Assembly (NCBI GenBank): GCA_009760885.1
Contig: CM019701.1
Coordinates: 15,162,282-15,226,281 of the forward strand
Length of the DNA stretch: 64,000 bases
Reading direction: 5' to 3'
DNA from: Achatina immaculata
Taxonomy: Eukaryota > Mollusca > Gastropoda > Stylommatophora > Achatinidae
Numbering within the stretch: the stretch's first letter is position 1; the number at the start of each line of letters is the position of its first letter. Below the pieces are notes generated by a model. The model was not told where the DNA came from. It saw nothing but the letters and a program-made list of their open reading frames with translations, and did no database searches. This document shows positions 31,270-42,700 of the stretch, one piece after another. The translations under genes were made by a program, and so were the position numbers.

Positions 31270-31870
31270 CAAGGTAGATAGAGGTTTATGGTGCAGTTTT
31301 ACAAAGTGAGGGAGGGAGTGAGTAAAGTGAGAAAAAACCAATAGAAAGTATGAGAATGTATAAATGAAAAACATACAACATCCGATATTTCGGCGTGAGC
31401 CTTTTTCGAGGATTACATGCACAACGAGACCCAAAAAAAAAAACCAAAAAAAACTAAGAACTTATCTTAATGTAGCCTCTTCCAGAAGTAGGAAATGTGT
31501 GTCTAGTCTTAGAAAGATAACGCGGACCACAGCAAAGGATACCCGATAGAGCCAATCGTAAAGAAGAGGTGGAGAGAGAGGAGGAAAACAAATGGTAGAA
31601 AGGGATGAGGGGAAAGGCAATAGAAACATGATAGCAGCTAGAGGTGTCGGGGGGGGGGGGAGGGAGGGAAAAGGGGACGCGGAGAGATAATGAATGAAGA
31701 ACATAAACTGATGAATAGGACAAGACCCTGTAAACACAAATATGTTGCCAGAGAAGAAAAGAAGGTGGTGGTAGGGAGGGGTAGCTAGGAGAAAGAAAGC
31801 AGAGTTAAAGAAAAAAAAAGGGGGGGGGGTGAGTGGAAAACTAAAGAAGTTACAGAAAGCTGAAGACATT
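31270..31870 (-). mobile_element. Penelope-like 3' region, minus arm of an inverted pair
   Basis: The minus strand carries the hairpin-like GGCTCACGCC then GAAATATCGG (31392-31401 region) and an end beginning CACTTTGTAAAACTGCACC. The arm extends inward to about 31810 and matches 31940-32190 in reverse orientation. Confidence 0.7.
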
Positions 31871-31934
31871 GTTAATTCCAGCTGGGTAGAGACAGCCAGT
31901 CTGGAAAATAAGGCGCTGTTCTAGGACCCTCCGA

Positions 31935-32215
31935 GATTTTTTTTCTTTAACTCTGCTTTCTTTCTGCTAGCTACCCTTCCCTACCACCTCCCTCTTTTCT
32001 TTTCTTCTCTTTTCTTTTTTTTTGTGTCTCGTTTGTGCATGTAATCCTCGAAAAAGGCTCACGCCGAAATATCGGATGTTGTATATTTTTCATTTATACA
32101 TTCTCCTACTTTCTATTGGTTTTTTCTCACTTTACTCACTCCCTCCCTCACTTTGTAAAACTGCACCATACACCTCTATCTATCTTTATTATTTAAACCA
32201 GTTTTACTGCAGTCG
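31935..32215 (+). mobile_element. Penelope-like 3' region, plus arm of an inverted pair
   Basis: Plus orientation: TCCTCGAAAAAGGCTCACGC, then CGAAATATCGG (32046-32075), followed by the CACTTTGTAAAACTGCACC end and CAGTTTTACTGCAGTCGCC. It lacks about 0.3 kb present in the minus arm. Confidence 0.72.
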
Positions 32216-32289
32216 CCATCCCTTTTATCTGGCGCAAATACACACACCCACACAAACAGACACTCACACACATACATAAGCTTAACACG

Positions 32290-32645
32290 AGTCGATGGCC
32301 TGGCATCTCCAGCTAGTTTTATGTGGTGACTGGGAGTGCCTCCAGCTAGTTTTATGTGGTGACTGGGGGGTACCTCCAGCTAGTTTTATGTGGGGACTTG
32401 GGTGCCTCCAGCTAGTTTTATGTGATGACTGGGAGTGCCTCCAGCTAGTTTTATGTGGAGACTGGGAGTGCCTCCAGCTAGTTTTATGTGGGGACTTGGG
32501 TGCCTCCAGCTGAATTTGTCTACAGCTTGAGGACTGGGATACCCCCCACCCCACCCCAAGTGCACGTGATTGAATGTCCCATATTGTAAAAGATGGTAGC
32601 TGTGGTATTGATAGCTGAAGCATTTTGATTGCTGAGAAGAAAAAA
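32290..32645. repeat. Dispersed element plus 32-35 bp minisatellite (minus orientation)
   Basis: Reverse copy of the 26.49-27.30 kb unit: about 6-7 units of CCTCCAGCTAGTTTTATGTG, then the same head (CCACCCCACCCCAAGTGCAC). Much shorter array than its sister. Confidence 0.88.
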
Positions 32646-33270
32646 CTTAGAGTTTTAGGATTTATTATTATTGCTGTTATGATCATTATGATTATTACTT
32701 CTCTGTGTTCAGTCTGGAACTTTCAGCTGCGCCAAAGGGAAGTATCGTGGGGGGGGGGGGAAGGGAGGGGTGTGGGGTGGGGTGGGGGGAGGGCTGTCCA
32801 GGTTTTCGTTTAAGTGACTTAATTAGACGCATGCTGTGTACGATACTGAGAAAATATTTCTATGAGCGGGCGCCTCTGAGAGAAATTTTCTAAGCCGGGG
32901 GGGGGGGGGGGAACTCTGTCAACACCCCTCCCCCTTTTTTCCTGTCTCGTCCCCTCTTCTCTTCCCCCCCCCCCCCCGTGGGTTTTTTGGTCCGCTCTAG
33001 GCCCACCAATGAAACAAGGAAAACTCTCTGAATACCCGAGTATTGCACCGACAACCCAACCCCCCCCCCCCCTCAAGACCTGGTTATGAGTCGCAACTTT
33101 TCAAGGTCATTCGCGAGTTTATGATGTTTGAAATGAACAGTTGTGTAAGATTACACTGGGGGCATTCTTATCAGCGCCTTAAACTATAAATCTGTTCAAT
33201 GGTTCAAGACTTCCTGAGATATTTTTAGATAATGTGTTACTTAAAAGTGAGAGATAATTACACAGTTTCT
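32646..33270. other. G/C-homopolymer-rich unassigned stretch
   Basis: Contains runs of G (32750-32760, 32897-32910) and C (32966-32977, 33061-33072) separated by ordinary sequence. No coding frame has support. Confidence 0.6.
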
Positions 33271-33505
33271 GTCATGCCTTAGAGGCACATAGGGATATGG
33301 TGCTGGTGCACATATTTTTCTTCACCTGTCGGCACACTAGAGGGTGATGTGGTCAGCGTCACGCCTGGCCGCCTTTCTTCAGCTCCAGAAGAAGTCAGGT
33401 ACGCATTTCTACAGCCTGGGTGACTGGGGTGCCTCCAGCCGGATTCGAACTTCCGACCTTCGCCATGAGAGACTAGTGCACTAATCACTTCGTCACTCAG
33501 ATCAC
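33271..33505 (-). mobile_element. tRNA-headed SINE, family 1
   Basis: Minus strand: head CTGAGTGACGAAGTGATTAG, B box GTTCGAATCC, body with GGGTGACTGGGGTGCC reversed, and an end at CATGCCTTAGAGGCACATAG. It matches the copies at 14.69 and 48.0 kb. Confidence 0.82.
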
Positions 33506-33879
33506 GTAACTGACAGTGAAAGTGCGTAAACTATCCGCTAGAGCACTGTTTCACACAAGTGTATCGAGTTCATACACGTAAAAATTTCTCATAAATACTC
33601 TGATGTACTCTAACATGTAGATAGAAAATCTCTCTCCTTGTCTGTCTCTAACCCCTCCTCTTTCTATCTCTGCTTCTTTCTTTCTGCCCCTCTCTATCTT
33701 TCTGCTTCTATCTCTATCTTTCTGTCTCTCATTCTGTCTCTCTCTTCGCCTGTCTCTATCTTTCTCCTCGAATTATTTTTTTTAGAGGCCTTGAATTTAA
33801 CTTGCCAAAGACATTCGAGACCGCCCACGTTAAGGATATATACATGCATCTTAGAGTACTTAAACTGCAAAGTATTTAC

Positions 33880-34265
33880 TGCGCTCCTCTCTCCACGCTT
33901 TGGTAGGCGGTTCGATTCTAGCCGGAACTCCAGTAAACGCGGCTGCATAACTGAGCATCTAGATCAATCTGGAGCCGGGGGAAACTGAGGCAGCCATGCT
34001 TTGAACTTGAACACATCACCCATCACTGTACACGGAGGTCAAGGCAAATACAGAAACTAACACATCCCCTGTATTCCACATCTATGCCAACGAAGCATTC
34101 ATTATTCAGAGTCCCTTATGGGCCACCTTTTACACGCATGCATAAATATTTGTACGGCAGCCTGTCGATCAGAAGGTCCGTGGTTCGATTTCGCACTCAG
34201 GTGGAATTTTTTCGAACCGATCGGCACTTGGGTCAAACCAGCCTCCATAAAAAAAAGGGAGGAAG
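33880..34265 (+). mobile_element. Two tRNA-like SINE-type modules (low confidence)
   Basis: B-box-like GCGGTTCGATTCTAGCC at about 33908 and GTGGTTCGATTTCGC at about 34181, each after a CTTTGGTAGGC or CTGTCGATCAGAAGG stretch. They may be heads of old SINEs. No conserved body can be matched within the window. Confidence 0.35.
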
Positions 34266-34274
34266 GGGGGGGGG

Positions 34275-34655
34275 TAATAGCTGAGAAACACATAAAAAAT
34301 GCCTTTGAATGTAAATGCTACAGAAGAGCTTTCAAATATCATGGGGAAAAAAAATCCATAATACAAGAACATGATATTGAAGAAGGCTGGCTAGTAAAGA
34401 GGATTAAGCAGAGAAAACTTAAACATTTTGAACACATTAAACGTCATGATAATTTAGAGAAAACCGTCTTGGAAGGGTAAATAATCGGGAAAAAAGAAAG
34501 AGAGGAAGACCAAGGCGAAGATGGCTGCAAGACATCGTTGATAATCTGCACATGGATGCATCAGCAGCAGGCCATCTTGCCTACAACCGAGAGGCCTACA
34601 GGAGAGCTGTTAGGGAGGCAAAGTTCCGTAAGGAAATTGCAAATGACTGACTGAC
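34275..34655 (+). mobile_element. LINE-B 3' fragment
   Basis: Plus strand: ECKCYRRAF, EEGWLVKRIKQRKLKHFEHI and LEKTVLEG, then a TAA stop where GYIMGK is expected, followed by RGRPRRRWLQD in a shifted frame. The tail is (TGAC)n (ATGACTGACTGACTGACC). Confidence 0.85.
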
Positions 34656-35189
34656 TGACCTGGGGTTTCCCTATAAAAATAAAGCCAGCGAGGACATGTG
34701 TTGGCATCCTAGCCTCAAATGCTGTAGTGGCTTAGAAATGTGAAGGCGCTAACATTTCACATCTCTACAGTATGCAGATGCTAAGGGACATAAATCAAAT
34801 GTGTCAGATAAAACACAGTAGCAATAAAAACAGTAAAAAGAAAAAAAAACAGCATAAAGTCGACTTCGATTAATAAAAAGAGAGCTCAGACACAAATTAA
34901 ACGAACTGCGAGGAAATGACATAAACATGCAACACAAAGTTTACAGCTAAAATAGCATTAAGAACAAAAACAAGCTCAGACCGTGTCCAACTAGATTTTA
35001 TTTAAAAATTAAAACTAGATCAATTTTCACGACACTGAATACTAAACAGTAAAAAGAAGAAACATTTATCACATTTTTTTTTTCAGCCTTACATTGAAAT
35101 TCACTTACAAATAAAACTTTATTTTCTTTTAAGCAGTGGTATTTGTGTAAGTAAATTCACTGCTCTGGTCTGTTGTTCACATCATGTCT

Positions 35190-35565
35190 CCCTTCATAGG
35201 TTTTTCTCAAATCTCCCTACATAGCTTAGAGAAGCCTCTTCTCAAATCTCCCTTCATAGCATAGAGAAGCTTTTTCTCAATCTCCCTTCATACCATAGGG
35301 AAGCATTTTCTCAATCCCCTTTCATGGAAAGCCTTTTCTCAAATCTCCCTTCATACCATAGGGAAGCATTTTCTCAATCCCCTTTCATGGAAAGCCTTTT
35401 CTCAAATCTCCCTTCATAGCTTAGAGAAGCCTTTTCTCAATCCCCCTCCATACCCTAGGAAAGCCTTTTCTCAAATCTTCCTTCATAGCTTAGAGAAGCC
35501 TTTTCTCAAATCTCCCTTAATACCATAAGGAAGCCTTTTCTCAATCTTTCTTTACCCTGTATGAA
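35190..35565. repeat. 35-bp minisatellite, about 9-10 units
   Basis: The unit is TCTCAAATCTCCCTTCATAG plus CTTAGAGAAGCCTTT, with a shorter variant (AATCCCCTTTCATGGAAAGC) alternating in the middle of the array. Confidence 0.88.
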
Positions 35566-36479
35566 TCCTAGAATTAATTTTTCAGATGTAGAATAATTTA
35601 TGTATTTAATATCTCAGTACATTACTGAGTTAAGTAAGTTGTAGATGACAGTATCCTAAACAAACTGCCAAATGTTAAAAATGATATTCATTTCATTTGA
35701 TCTGTTAACAAAATGCGTCTTTGAAACCCATTGTTCCTGGCTGAGTAATCCCAATCTAAGGCTGGAAAGTTTCAAGAGCTGGCCAAGATTTTAAACTATT
35801 TTTTTTTTAGAAAGCTTCCGGAAAACAGATCGCTGTTTTACTTCGCTTGGTCAAGAGGGTAAAAGGATCAACAAGTTTCCTGTTGCCGAGAGAGGCCTGT
35901 CTCCAGAATAACTCTGGCAGGTAAAGATAGTCGTGGCATCTCTCTTCTTGTCTGGCCCCATGCTTGTGTTTATACATCTTACCAGATATACTAAATCTGC
36001 AATTCTACAAAGATCATCAGCCAACCACCCAATTAGTCAATCCATCAATAAACTAATCAGTCCATCAAGAAGCTAATCAGTCAATCAATAAACTAATCAG
36101 CCAATTAATAAACCACTTAGCCAGTCAATCGACAGAAAAGGCTGTTCATACAGTGAAATCTAAACATTAACTCCAGATAAAATCTGACGACAAATTTTAT
36201 GAAAAAAAAATCACAGTGAGATACAAACAATTATGGAAAACATTTAGACAACAAATAATTTCTCTAGATAATCACAGAAATAGCATTAATCCTTTGTATA
36301 GCGGGCCGTACCTTTTACACGTGCACGGTAAATGCAAGATTCAGTCCACGCAAGATTCAGTATCTAAGGGAGCCAAGACGTCTTCGCGAGAGAGGTAGAG
36401 GACTGTTGTCACGGTCGACAAATCAAAGGTATCCTTGTCCTACCTGTTCGTGACTGATCTTCTACTGGGTTGATGTGCT
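35566..36479. other. Unassigned sequence
   Basis: A weak AATCAGTCAATCAATAAACT-type direct repeat at 36020-36130. No coding support. Confidence 0.35.
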
Positions 36480-36489
36480 TCTTCGGGCG

Positions 36490-36770
36490 ATAGGTAAAGG
36501 TAAAATTCTCATTTCCATGCCAGTAAGGCATATTGGGGAATACGGTGTTAGGCCCGTATTTTCCACGACCTTCGGCACATGAAAGCGTGATGTGGTCAGT
36601 ATCACCCCTGGCCGCTTTACCTTCCCAGACTTCTCTGGTACTCATTTTTAGAACCCTGGGGCCTTTTTGGTGTGTACCAGAAAAAAAAAATCCCATTGCT
36701 GGGACTGAACCCAGCACCACCTGATTAGTAAACCGAGTGCCTAACCACTCAGCCAGCCAGGCCGACTTCT
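36490..36770 (-). mobile_element. tRNA-headed SINE, family 2 (most complete copy)
   Basis: Minus strand: the head has A box TGGCTGAGTGGTTAGGC and B box GGGTTCAGTCCCAGCA, then an internal poly(T) tract (A10 on plus at 36690). A body with GGTACTCATTTTTAG on plus follows, then a 3' end rich in TACC (GGTAAAGGTAAAA reversed). The same family is at 45.07, 51.3 and 58.4 kb. Confidence 0.85.
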
Positions 36771-37608
36771 TCATGCGATAAAAAAGAAAAAAAATATCCA
36801 TGACTCCCGTGATTGTGGATTCTTCTAATAGACCGACCCGTTTCTCTCCAGTATTCGGCAAGGGGTGGGGGGGGGGGGAAGGGAGGAGGATCCACTTCCT
36901 GTCCAGTTCAGTATCTGTGCTTCAAGATCAGTATGCTCTTGCGAAGATCCGAGCTTGAACCTCTACTGTGATCAACAATCTCAATCAGTCATCCAATCAA
37001 TCAATCATTCAATCAGTCACAATAATATTCGAAGCATTCATTTATCTTTAATACAAATATGCAGTGAATTCCAAGCCACACATATACAAAAGAAGCCGGC
37101 CAAAAAGGCTACAATTATTTCTGCAGAAATGTCGCTTTGTCTACGGTCATTTTTTTTCCCTTTTTTTTTTTTAAGATTCAGAAGTTTCTATCTTGAAAGT
37201 GTAAGGCGCATCCGTACTTCACCTAATATTGCATATTATTAATACCACACATATAAATGGAGACGTACCTATCTTGGTAAGTGTAAACACAGAAAAAAAA
37301 TGTCCCAACATAGTCGGCGATACTAAATTCTACAACACAGAATTAAAGCACGCATCTACATAGCCTTGGGCGCGTGGCTAAAAAATGAATATTGCATGTT
37401 AGTCCCCAGAAAAATGACGATGATTAGAAACAAAGATGACTAAAAATGTTGGGATTGTAAAGTTAACAATCCGGAGCTGGTCAAGACCCTGTTCCAATAT
37501 TTCGTGCGGTTTCTAGAAACGGGCTAAGACACCTTCATCTTGCATATCAAGGCTGCTCTGGGCGTGGTCTCCATGGTGATGAACTTTCCCTGACCTATTT
37601 TCATTCCT
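36771..37608. other. Unassigned sequence
   Basis: G run at 36866-36877 and weak CAATCAATCATTCAATCAGT repetition at 36975-37020. Nothing coding. Confidence 0.3.
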
Positions 37609-37732
37609 TCATCATCATCATCAGGTGCCGTGCCGACTGGCGTTGGCTATTATGCTTCTCCAGAGTACACGATCCTTCATGCAGGCCATCAGCTCAGTTG
37701 ATGATCTCCTCTCACACCATCCCGTCATTCCT
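37609..37732 (-). mobile_element. LINE-A very short 3' end
   Basis: Plus-side TCATCATCATCATCAGGTGC is the inverted tail, then the last 110 bp of the LINE-A ORF (RHGT, NASRHGT-type end). It is nearly identical to 58.52-58.64 kb and to the active-looking copy at 2.5-4.1 kb. Confidence 0.9.
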
Positions 37733-39178
37733 TGCCAACTCCGAAAGATATGTAATTTTCATTCAGTTATTTATTTTATATAATGCGTATTTACCCGTTA
37801 TTTTTCTTTCTTTGATAAAGACATTCTGCCGAAATAGTGATTTGTTGTTGTTTAGCATTACTTATTTTCATTTCCTTTTATTACTATTTATCTTCTTTCC
37901 TCCTCCTCCTTCTTTTTCTTCTTCTTCTTCTTTTTACTTTTGTTTTGAAACCTTGCTTTTAAACCTGCACATGCACCGCCATTTCATCCTAGTCTCTCGT
38001 GGGGGTGGACAAGTCAAAGTTCAGGCAAACCGTTGTAACCCATTCATAGTCGAACGCAGGCCTGGATCTGTGGACCATCACTACATGGGATACAGAGAGC
38101 ATAAATCCTCAGTTCCAAGAATATGAAAGGAAAAGAAAAGGCGAGCGGGGGGGGGGGGGGGGGGAGAGAGAGAGAAGAAGATGATGAGAATAACAGTGAT
38201 GACGACTATGATAAGGAGCTCCTGCGACTCCCTCCCGACTCCGGGGCGTGTGTACAAAATGTGCCGAGACCTTTGCTAAACGCTGTCACTGGATTCAAGG
38301 GCAATGTCATCAAAACATGACCTCGACCTCACTGGCCTTGACTTTTGTGACACTGCTGCATTTTTGGCACGTGACCAGTGTGTCCTTCCGGTCGCAAAAA
38401 AATAGGGCTTTATTTACACAGTCAATACAGACGCATATAAAAGGTTTTACTCTTCATGATTAACACAGAACAGCAACTACATTTTATGTAAATACTGATT
38501 TACTACAGTAACAATATAAAACAAAATGGACACACTTTAGGAAGAAATATATTTCGTGAAACCTAGACAAAATGGCGTTCTTTGAGTTTTCAAGTCAAAA
38601 GCACAAGTTGGTTAAGTGAATATTATAAATAGAAATAGAAATATACTAATAAATAAACATACAAATATCAATAAATATTTTAAAAGTTCCGTCAAGCATA
38701 AATAGAATACTATTTTCCTCCATATGTATTACAAATAGACAAAACACAGCTTTCTGAATTAAAAAAAAAAAAGAAAAAAAAAACTTTAGCCACTTTTATT
38801 GTTGAGCTAAGGAACAGAACATGGCGCATCATAGAACTGTTTGAAAATGGTAACTTCCTTGTAGAGACAAGAGCAAAACGGCAAACAGTTTACTTTCAAA
38901 CTTTGCGGGATTGTATTTCTGAACATAATAGTCAGGCACCCATTTTTTTCAGCATGTGGGCCTCATTATATGTTGTAGAGACCTTGACCCTGCAACCAGA
39001 GGTCCCAGGGATTCATCCTTCGTTTTCTGACTTCCACAATTTACATTCAAAATCCACGTCCGTGTTTTTGTTTTGTTTCGTTTTTTTTTTTTCAAAACAG
39101 AGTAGATTCCGTTATTTCATTTTCTTCAGCTCCTTCTTGTAATGAGTGGGTAAATTGTGAAGGCAGGTAACTAGGCTA
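37733..39178. other. Unassigned; possible 3' UTR of the large minus ORF at the right end
   Basis: Holds a G run with (GA)n (38149-38172) and two AATAAA signals on the minus strand (38795-38800 and 38409-38414). These could end the transcript of the large ORF. A Penelope-like GCCGAAATAGTG motif lies at about 37830. No coding frame was accepted. Confidence 0.35.
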
Positions 39179-39662
39179 AATACGGTAAAACCTTGATTTA
39201 ACAGATCCCAGTATAACGGATTTCGGATTTAGCAAACCGGACAAAGGTTTAAAAAAAAAAAAAAGAAATTCTTAGCGTCGTATCATGCGCATATCATATC
39301 TCGCTTTTTTTGGATACGGGTGGGTAGACTTGCTTTCTTCTTTGTTATATACTAATATGTATATTGTATAGTACTATATATTGTATAGAGCTGTATATTG
39401 TATACTGTATGGTATTTAGTACTGTATAGTTTAAAGTACTGTATAACATATATTGCATAGCACTGTATGATATATTGTACTGTATATTGTATAGTGCTGT
39501 ATAAAGTATTCTATATTGTATCACAACTTTCAGTCAGAAACAATAAAATATGAATTTTTAAAAAAAGCCCTGGCCCCCATCTTACATTCGACTTCACGGA
39601 CATTTTGGCATTAACGGAGGCCTCTTCCCCTATTAGTCTGGTAAATCGAGGGTTTAGTGCAT
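39179..39662. mobile_element. pogo/Tigger-like non-autonomous DNA element
   Basis: Left end TACGGTAAAACCTTGATTTA and right end GGTAAATCGAGGGTTTAGTG are imperfect inverted copies of each other, in the style of pogo/Tigger terminal repeats. The inside has no transposase. It is filled by an expanded TGTATATTGTATAGTACTGT repeat (about 39355-39520). It lies only about 55 bp after the stop of the large minus-strand ORF, so it probably sits in that gene's 3' UTR. Confidence 0.55.
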
Positions 39663-39717
39663 CTACGAAACATTCAATAGGGAAGTCAGTGGATTGTCTG
39701 GGCACGTGATTTCAGGG

Positions 39718-42700
39718 TTAAAGGTCAAAGACGCCGCCAGTGCAACTATTCGTCTGCACTAGACGTCTGCTCCGTTCTTCCAGTCGGTTTTTGAGATCCT
39801 GCAAGGCATCCAGCAGGGCCGCTTTTCTCTGGGCGTACAGGTTCTGTTGGATCTCCCTCCGCTGCGCTTGTCTGGATGTTTCTTCTTCTTGTGCCTCTTG
39901 AATTTTCCGAAACACCAGATCTTTAGCGCGGCGAAGAGACATAACTCTTTCAGCCAGCCGACTATGGACGCCATCTTCTTCAATCTCATCATTCACAAGA
40001 GCTGAGCGGTTCGGCGCTGATGTCAGAGCGAAATTTAATGGCGATGGTTCTGATAAAGTTAAGCCGAGGATATTTTCCTGCTGCATTTGATGTGATTCTT
40101 TGTTGCTGATACCAAGATAATCAGAGTTGGCCGTCGATGAAGTTGTCTTCATTGTGTTATTATTACTCGACTTTACAGGATTATGTGGACAATCAAGTTG
40201 CATACAGGATATGGTTGAATTTGGCGAGTTCGTTCCCAGTATTTGCATGGCGAAGCTTGAACACATGTAATTCGTGTGGAATTCCTCATCTTTTCGTGTG
40301 AACTTACCGTATCTTACCCCGGGTGCTTGCTGTGATAGGGACAAAGAGGAATTTGAAAAACTGCTGTATTGTGGTTTATCATTTGCAGACGGCGAGGTCT
40401 TTTCCATAGCAGCGCTGACTTGATCAAAGCATGATTGTTCTACTAAGTTTACGTCAGTCCTCAGACAGACAGATCTGTCGAAGCCCGGACGATTCGCTTT
40501 AGCGACAGCCGGCGTCTGGTGACCTGCTTTGCTGGATCCTTGAGTTCTTATTCTGTGTTCACAGCTGAAGTTGGTGAGGTCTGTCTTGGAAATGTCTGAA
40601 TGCGAAATAGATTTATGCTGCCTTTCTGGTTTCATTAGTTGACTTAGAATATTTCTGTTCACATCCTTGTGTACAGCTGTGATGTCATCGTCAACAAACA
40701 TAGCGTTTGTCTGTGAGACTCCTTCTTCAAAATGTGATGGAGACATATCTAAAGAGCGGAGATTTTTGTTTGCTATATTAAAATGTGCTGCTGTAACTTC
40801 TTTTGTTTCGTCAGTTTTAAAGCTGTTTAGTTTTAAAGAAACCCTGCTTGCTTTTGGTAGAATATCAACGTCGAGATCATCAGAACCAGACAACTCTTCT
40901 GCTGAGTCTGAGGTGTCCATGCAACGTCTGTGGCTTTTGCTGCTGGCGTCTCTGCTATCTTGCTCTTGAATTTCTTGAAATATTTCTTCAAACTGCAACT
41001 CGATGTCGGAAAAAAGCAGGTTCTCTGTGCTCGGAGTCATGGCCGTGAGAGGTTGCGATGCTGCTTCGCCTAGAGTCTGGAAATGATGATGCCTGTTTAT
41101 GGACAAGGAATCTGCGTTGGGAGATGTTTCACCACATATATTTGAAACGTGGTTTGAATTATCTGGCACAGCTTCATCATGATCTTGTGGTGTATCCCAA
41201 AAAATGACGTCGTACAAATCAGCATCAAAATCAACAGAATGTCTAGGTGTCACCACATGATTGCTCCTATGAGAAGACTGTGCACTAGGTAATCTTTCAG
41301 AATCTTCCTCCAGAAACAAAACTCCCTTTGGCATTCTGTCAGAAAATCCAATATCTGCCGACCCGAGCATATTTCCGCTCTGTAACCAAAACCTGGCGTT
41401 TTCTGCCGGATCAGTAGCACTCTCTTCCAAACAGTCAAGCTCATCCCAGCTATCGTAATCGTCATCAAAATCAGTCTGCACGCAGGCATCGACCATCTCT
41501 AAGTTTTTATCATAATACCTAGTTTCCATGTAGTTAAAAGTATGGTTTGCAGTATCGATATTGTCCCGGGCGACTTCTGTTGCCCCTGACGTCGTGGCTG
41601 CCGGACTGTCATACAACCTAACCACTAGCGCCTCGTTCTGAATGTACCTGTCACTTCCGCTCTTCTCGTCATGTTCACTTCTGTGTTTTCTTGCTACTAT
41701 CTGCTGGAGTTCTTGGTTAGTAACTATGGTGTCTTGACCTCTGACCAATGGGAACTGACCGGTACAATCCACATTCTCAGTTGGAGACTCGACGCAGTCA
41801 CTGACCGTAATATTCCAGGGATAGTCGGAGTCAGTGAATACAGATCTTTCTTGTTCCACGCTGCGAGAAATTTTCTCCAAGTTCTTCATCTTCTTGGACG
41901 TCCCCTGGGAGTACGGCTTATATTTTAAGTCCCTCGGGCGTGGAGCCCTGTAAGACAAAGCGTCACTTGACCAGTGGGCCCTCTCTGTTGTCTGCTTTGA
42001 TAGAGACCCAAAATACGTTAAGCGTTCATGGGCCTTGTATCCCGTGACAGTTTCAATGTTCGGCCCACATAAAGTTATGTAAGGTGGCTGAAATTCTATA
42101 TCCAACCGCTCGTTAACCATCAAAGTCGGCTTCTTCTTGGCCGTACAGATGTCTATTTCCTGTAACTTTCCGAGCTGATAAGCATTCTCATGCTCAGCCA
42201 CAACGCCCCCGACACAGTCCTGATATGGTGCGTTATTATGGACAGATTCACCAGCTGTGGCTGTGGTTCCAGCATCTGTGTTTGTGTCTTCTGTGTATCT
42301 GTTTTGTTTATGGCACCCACTAGGACTAGACACCGCGGAGGTCAGGCGAGTATCAGCATACTCAGAACCTGAAGATTTAGAAGCTGCTGATGTAGTGCTG
42401 GACTCGTTTCTATAGCCTGCTACATTGACACAAAAAGCATGCTTTGATCCTCTTCCAGAGGCGCCACCAAGGGTTCTCTGCGATGCTGAAGAAGGCGAGC
42501 AGTCCATAGACAAGAAAGCCATCTCTGTCTGTGTGCCTGGGGTCAGGGTAACGTCTCCGTCGGTAGACCCAGCTCCTCCTATGCCTGAATCTGGACTGTG
42601 AGAGAACAGAACACGGCAATCAGATTTTAGAAGCCACTTCTCGGTGCTTCCGTTTTTATCTTCGACAGCTGTCTGACCACCTTCCTTACCGATAGCCACG

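Noticed and set aside
30061..31281. 406-codon Ser/Leu/His frame
   Set aside because: Pure CT/CA simple repeat; open in several frames because it contains no TAA, TAG or TGA.
36650..36770. A tRNA gene
   Set aside because: A and B boxes are present, but acceptor and anticodon stems do not pair and the same sequence continues into a shared SINE body in several places.
37698..38320. Plus-strand frames around the GA/G-run region
   Set aside because: Low-complexity and T-rich, without splice signals or homologous motifs; the first overlaps a LINE-A end.
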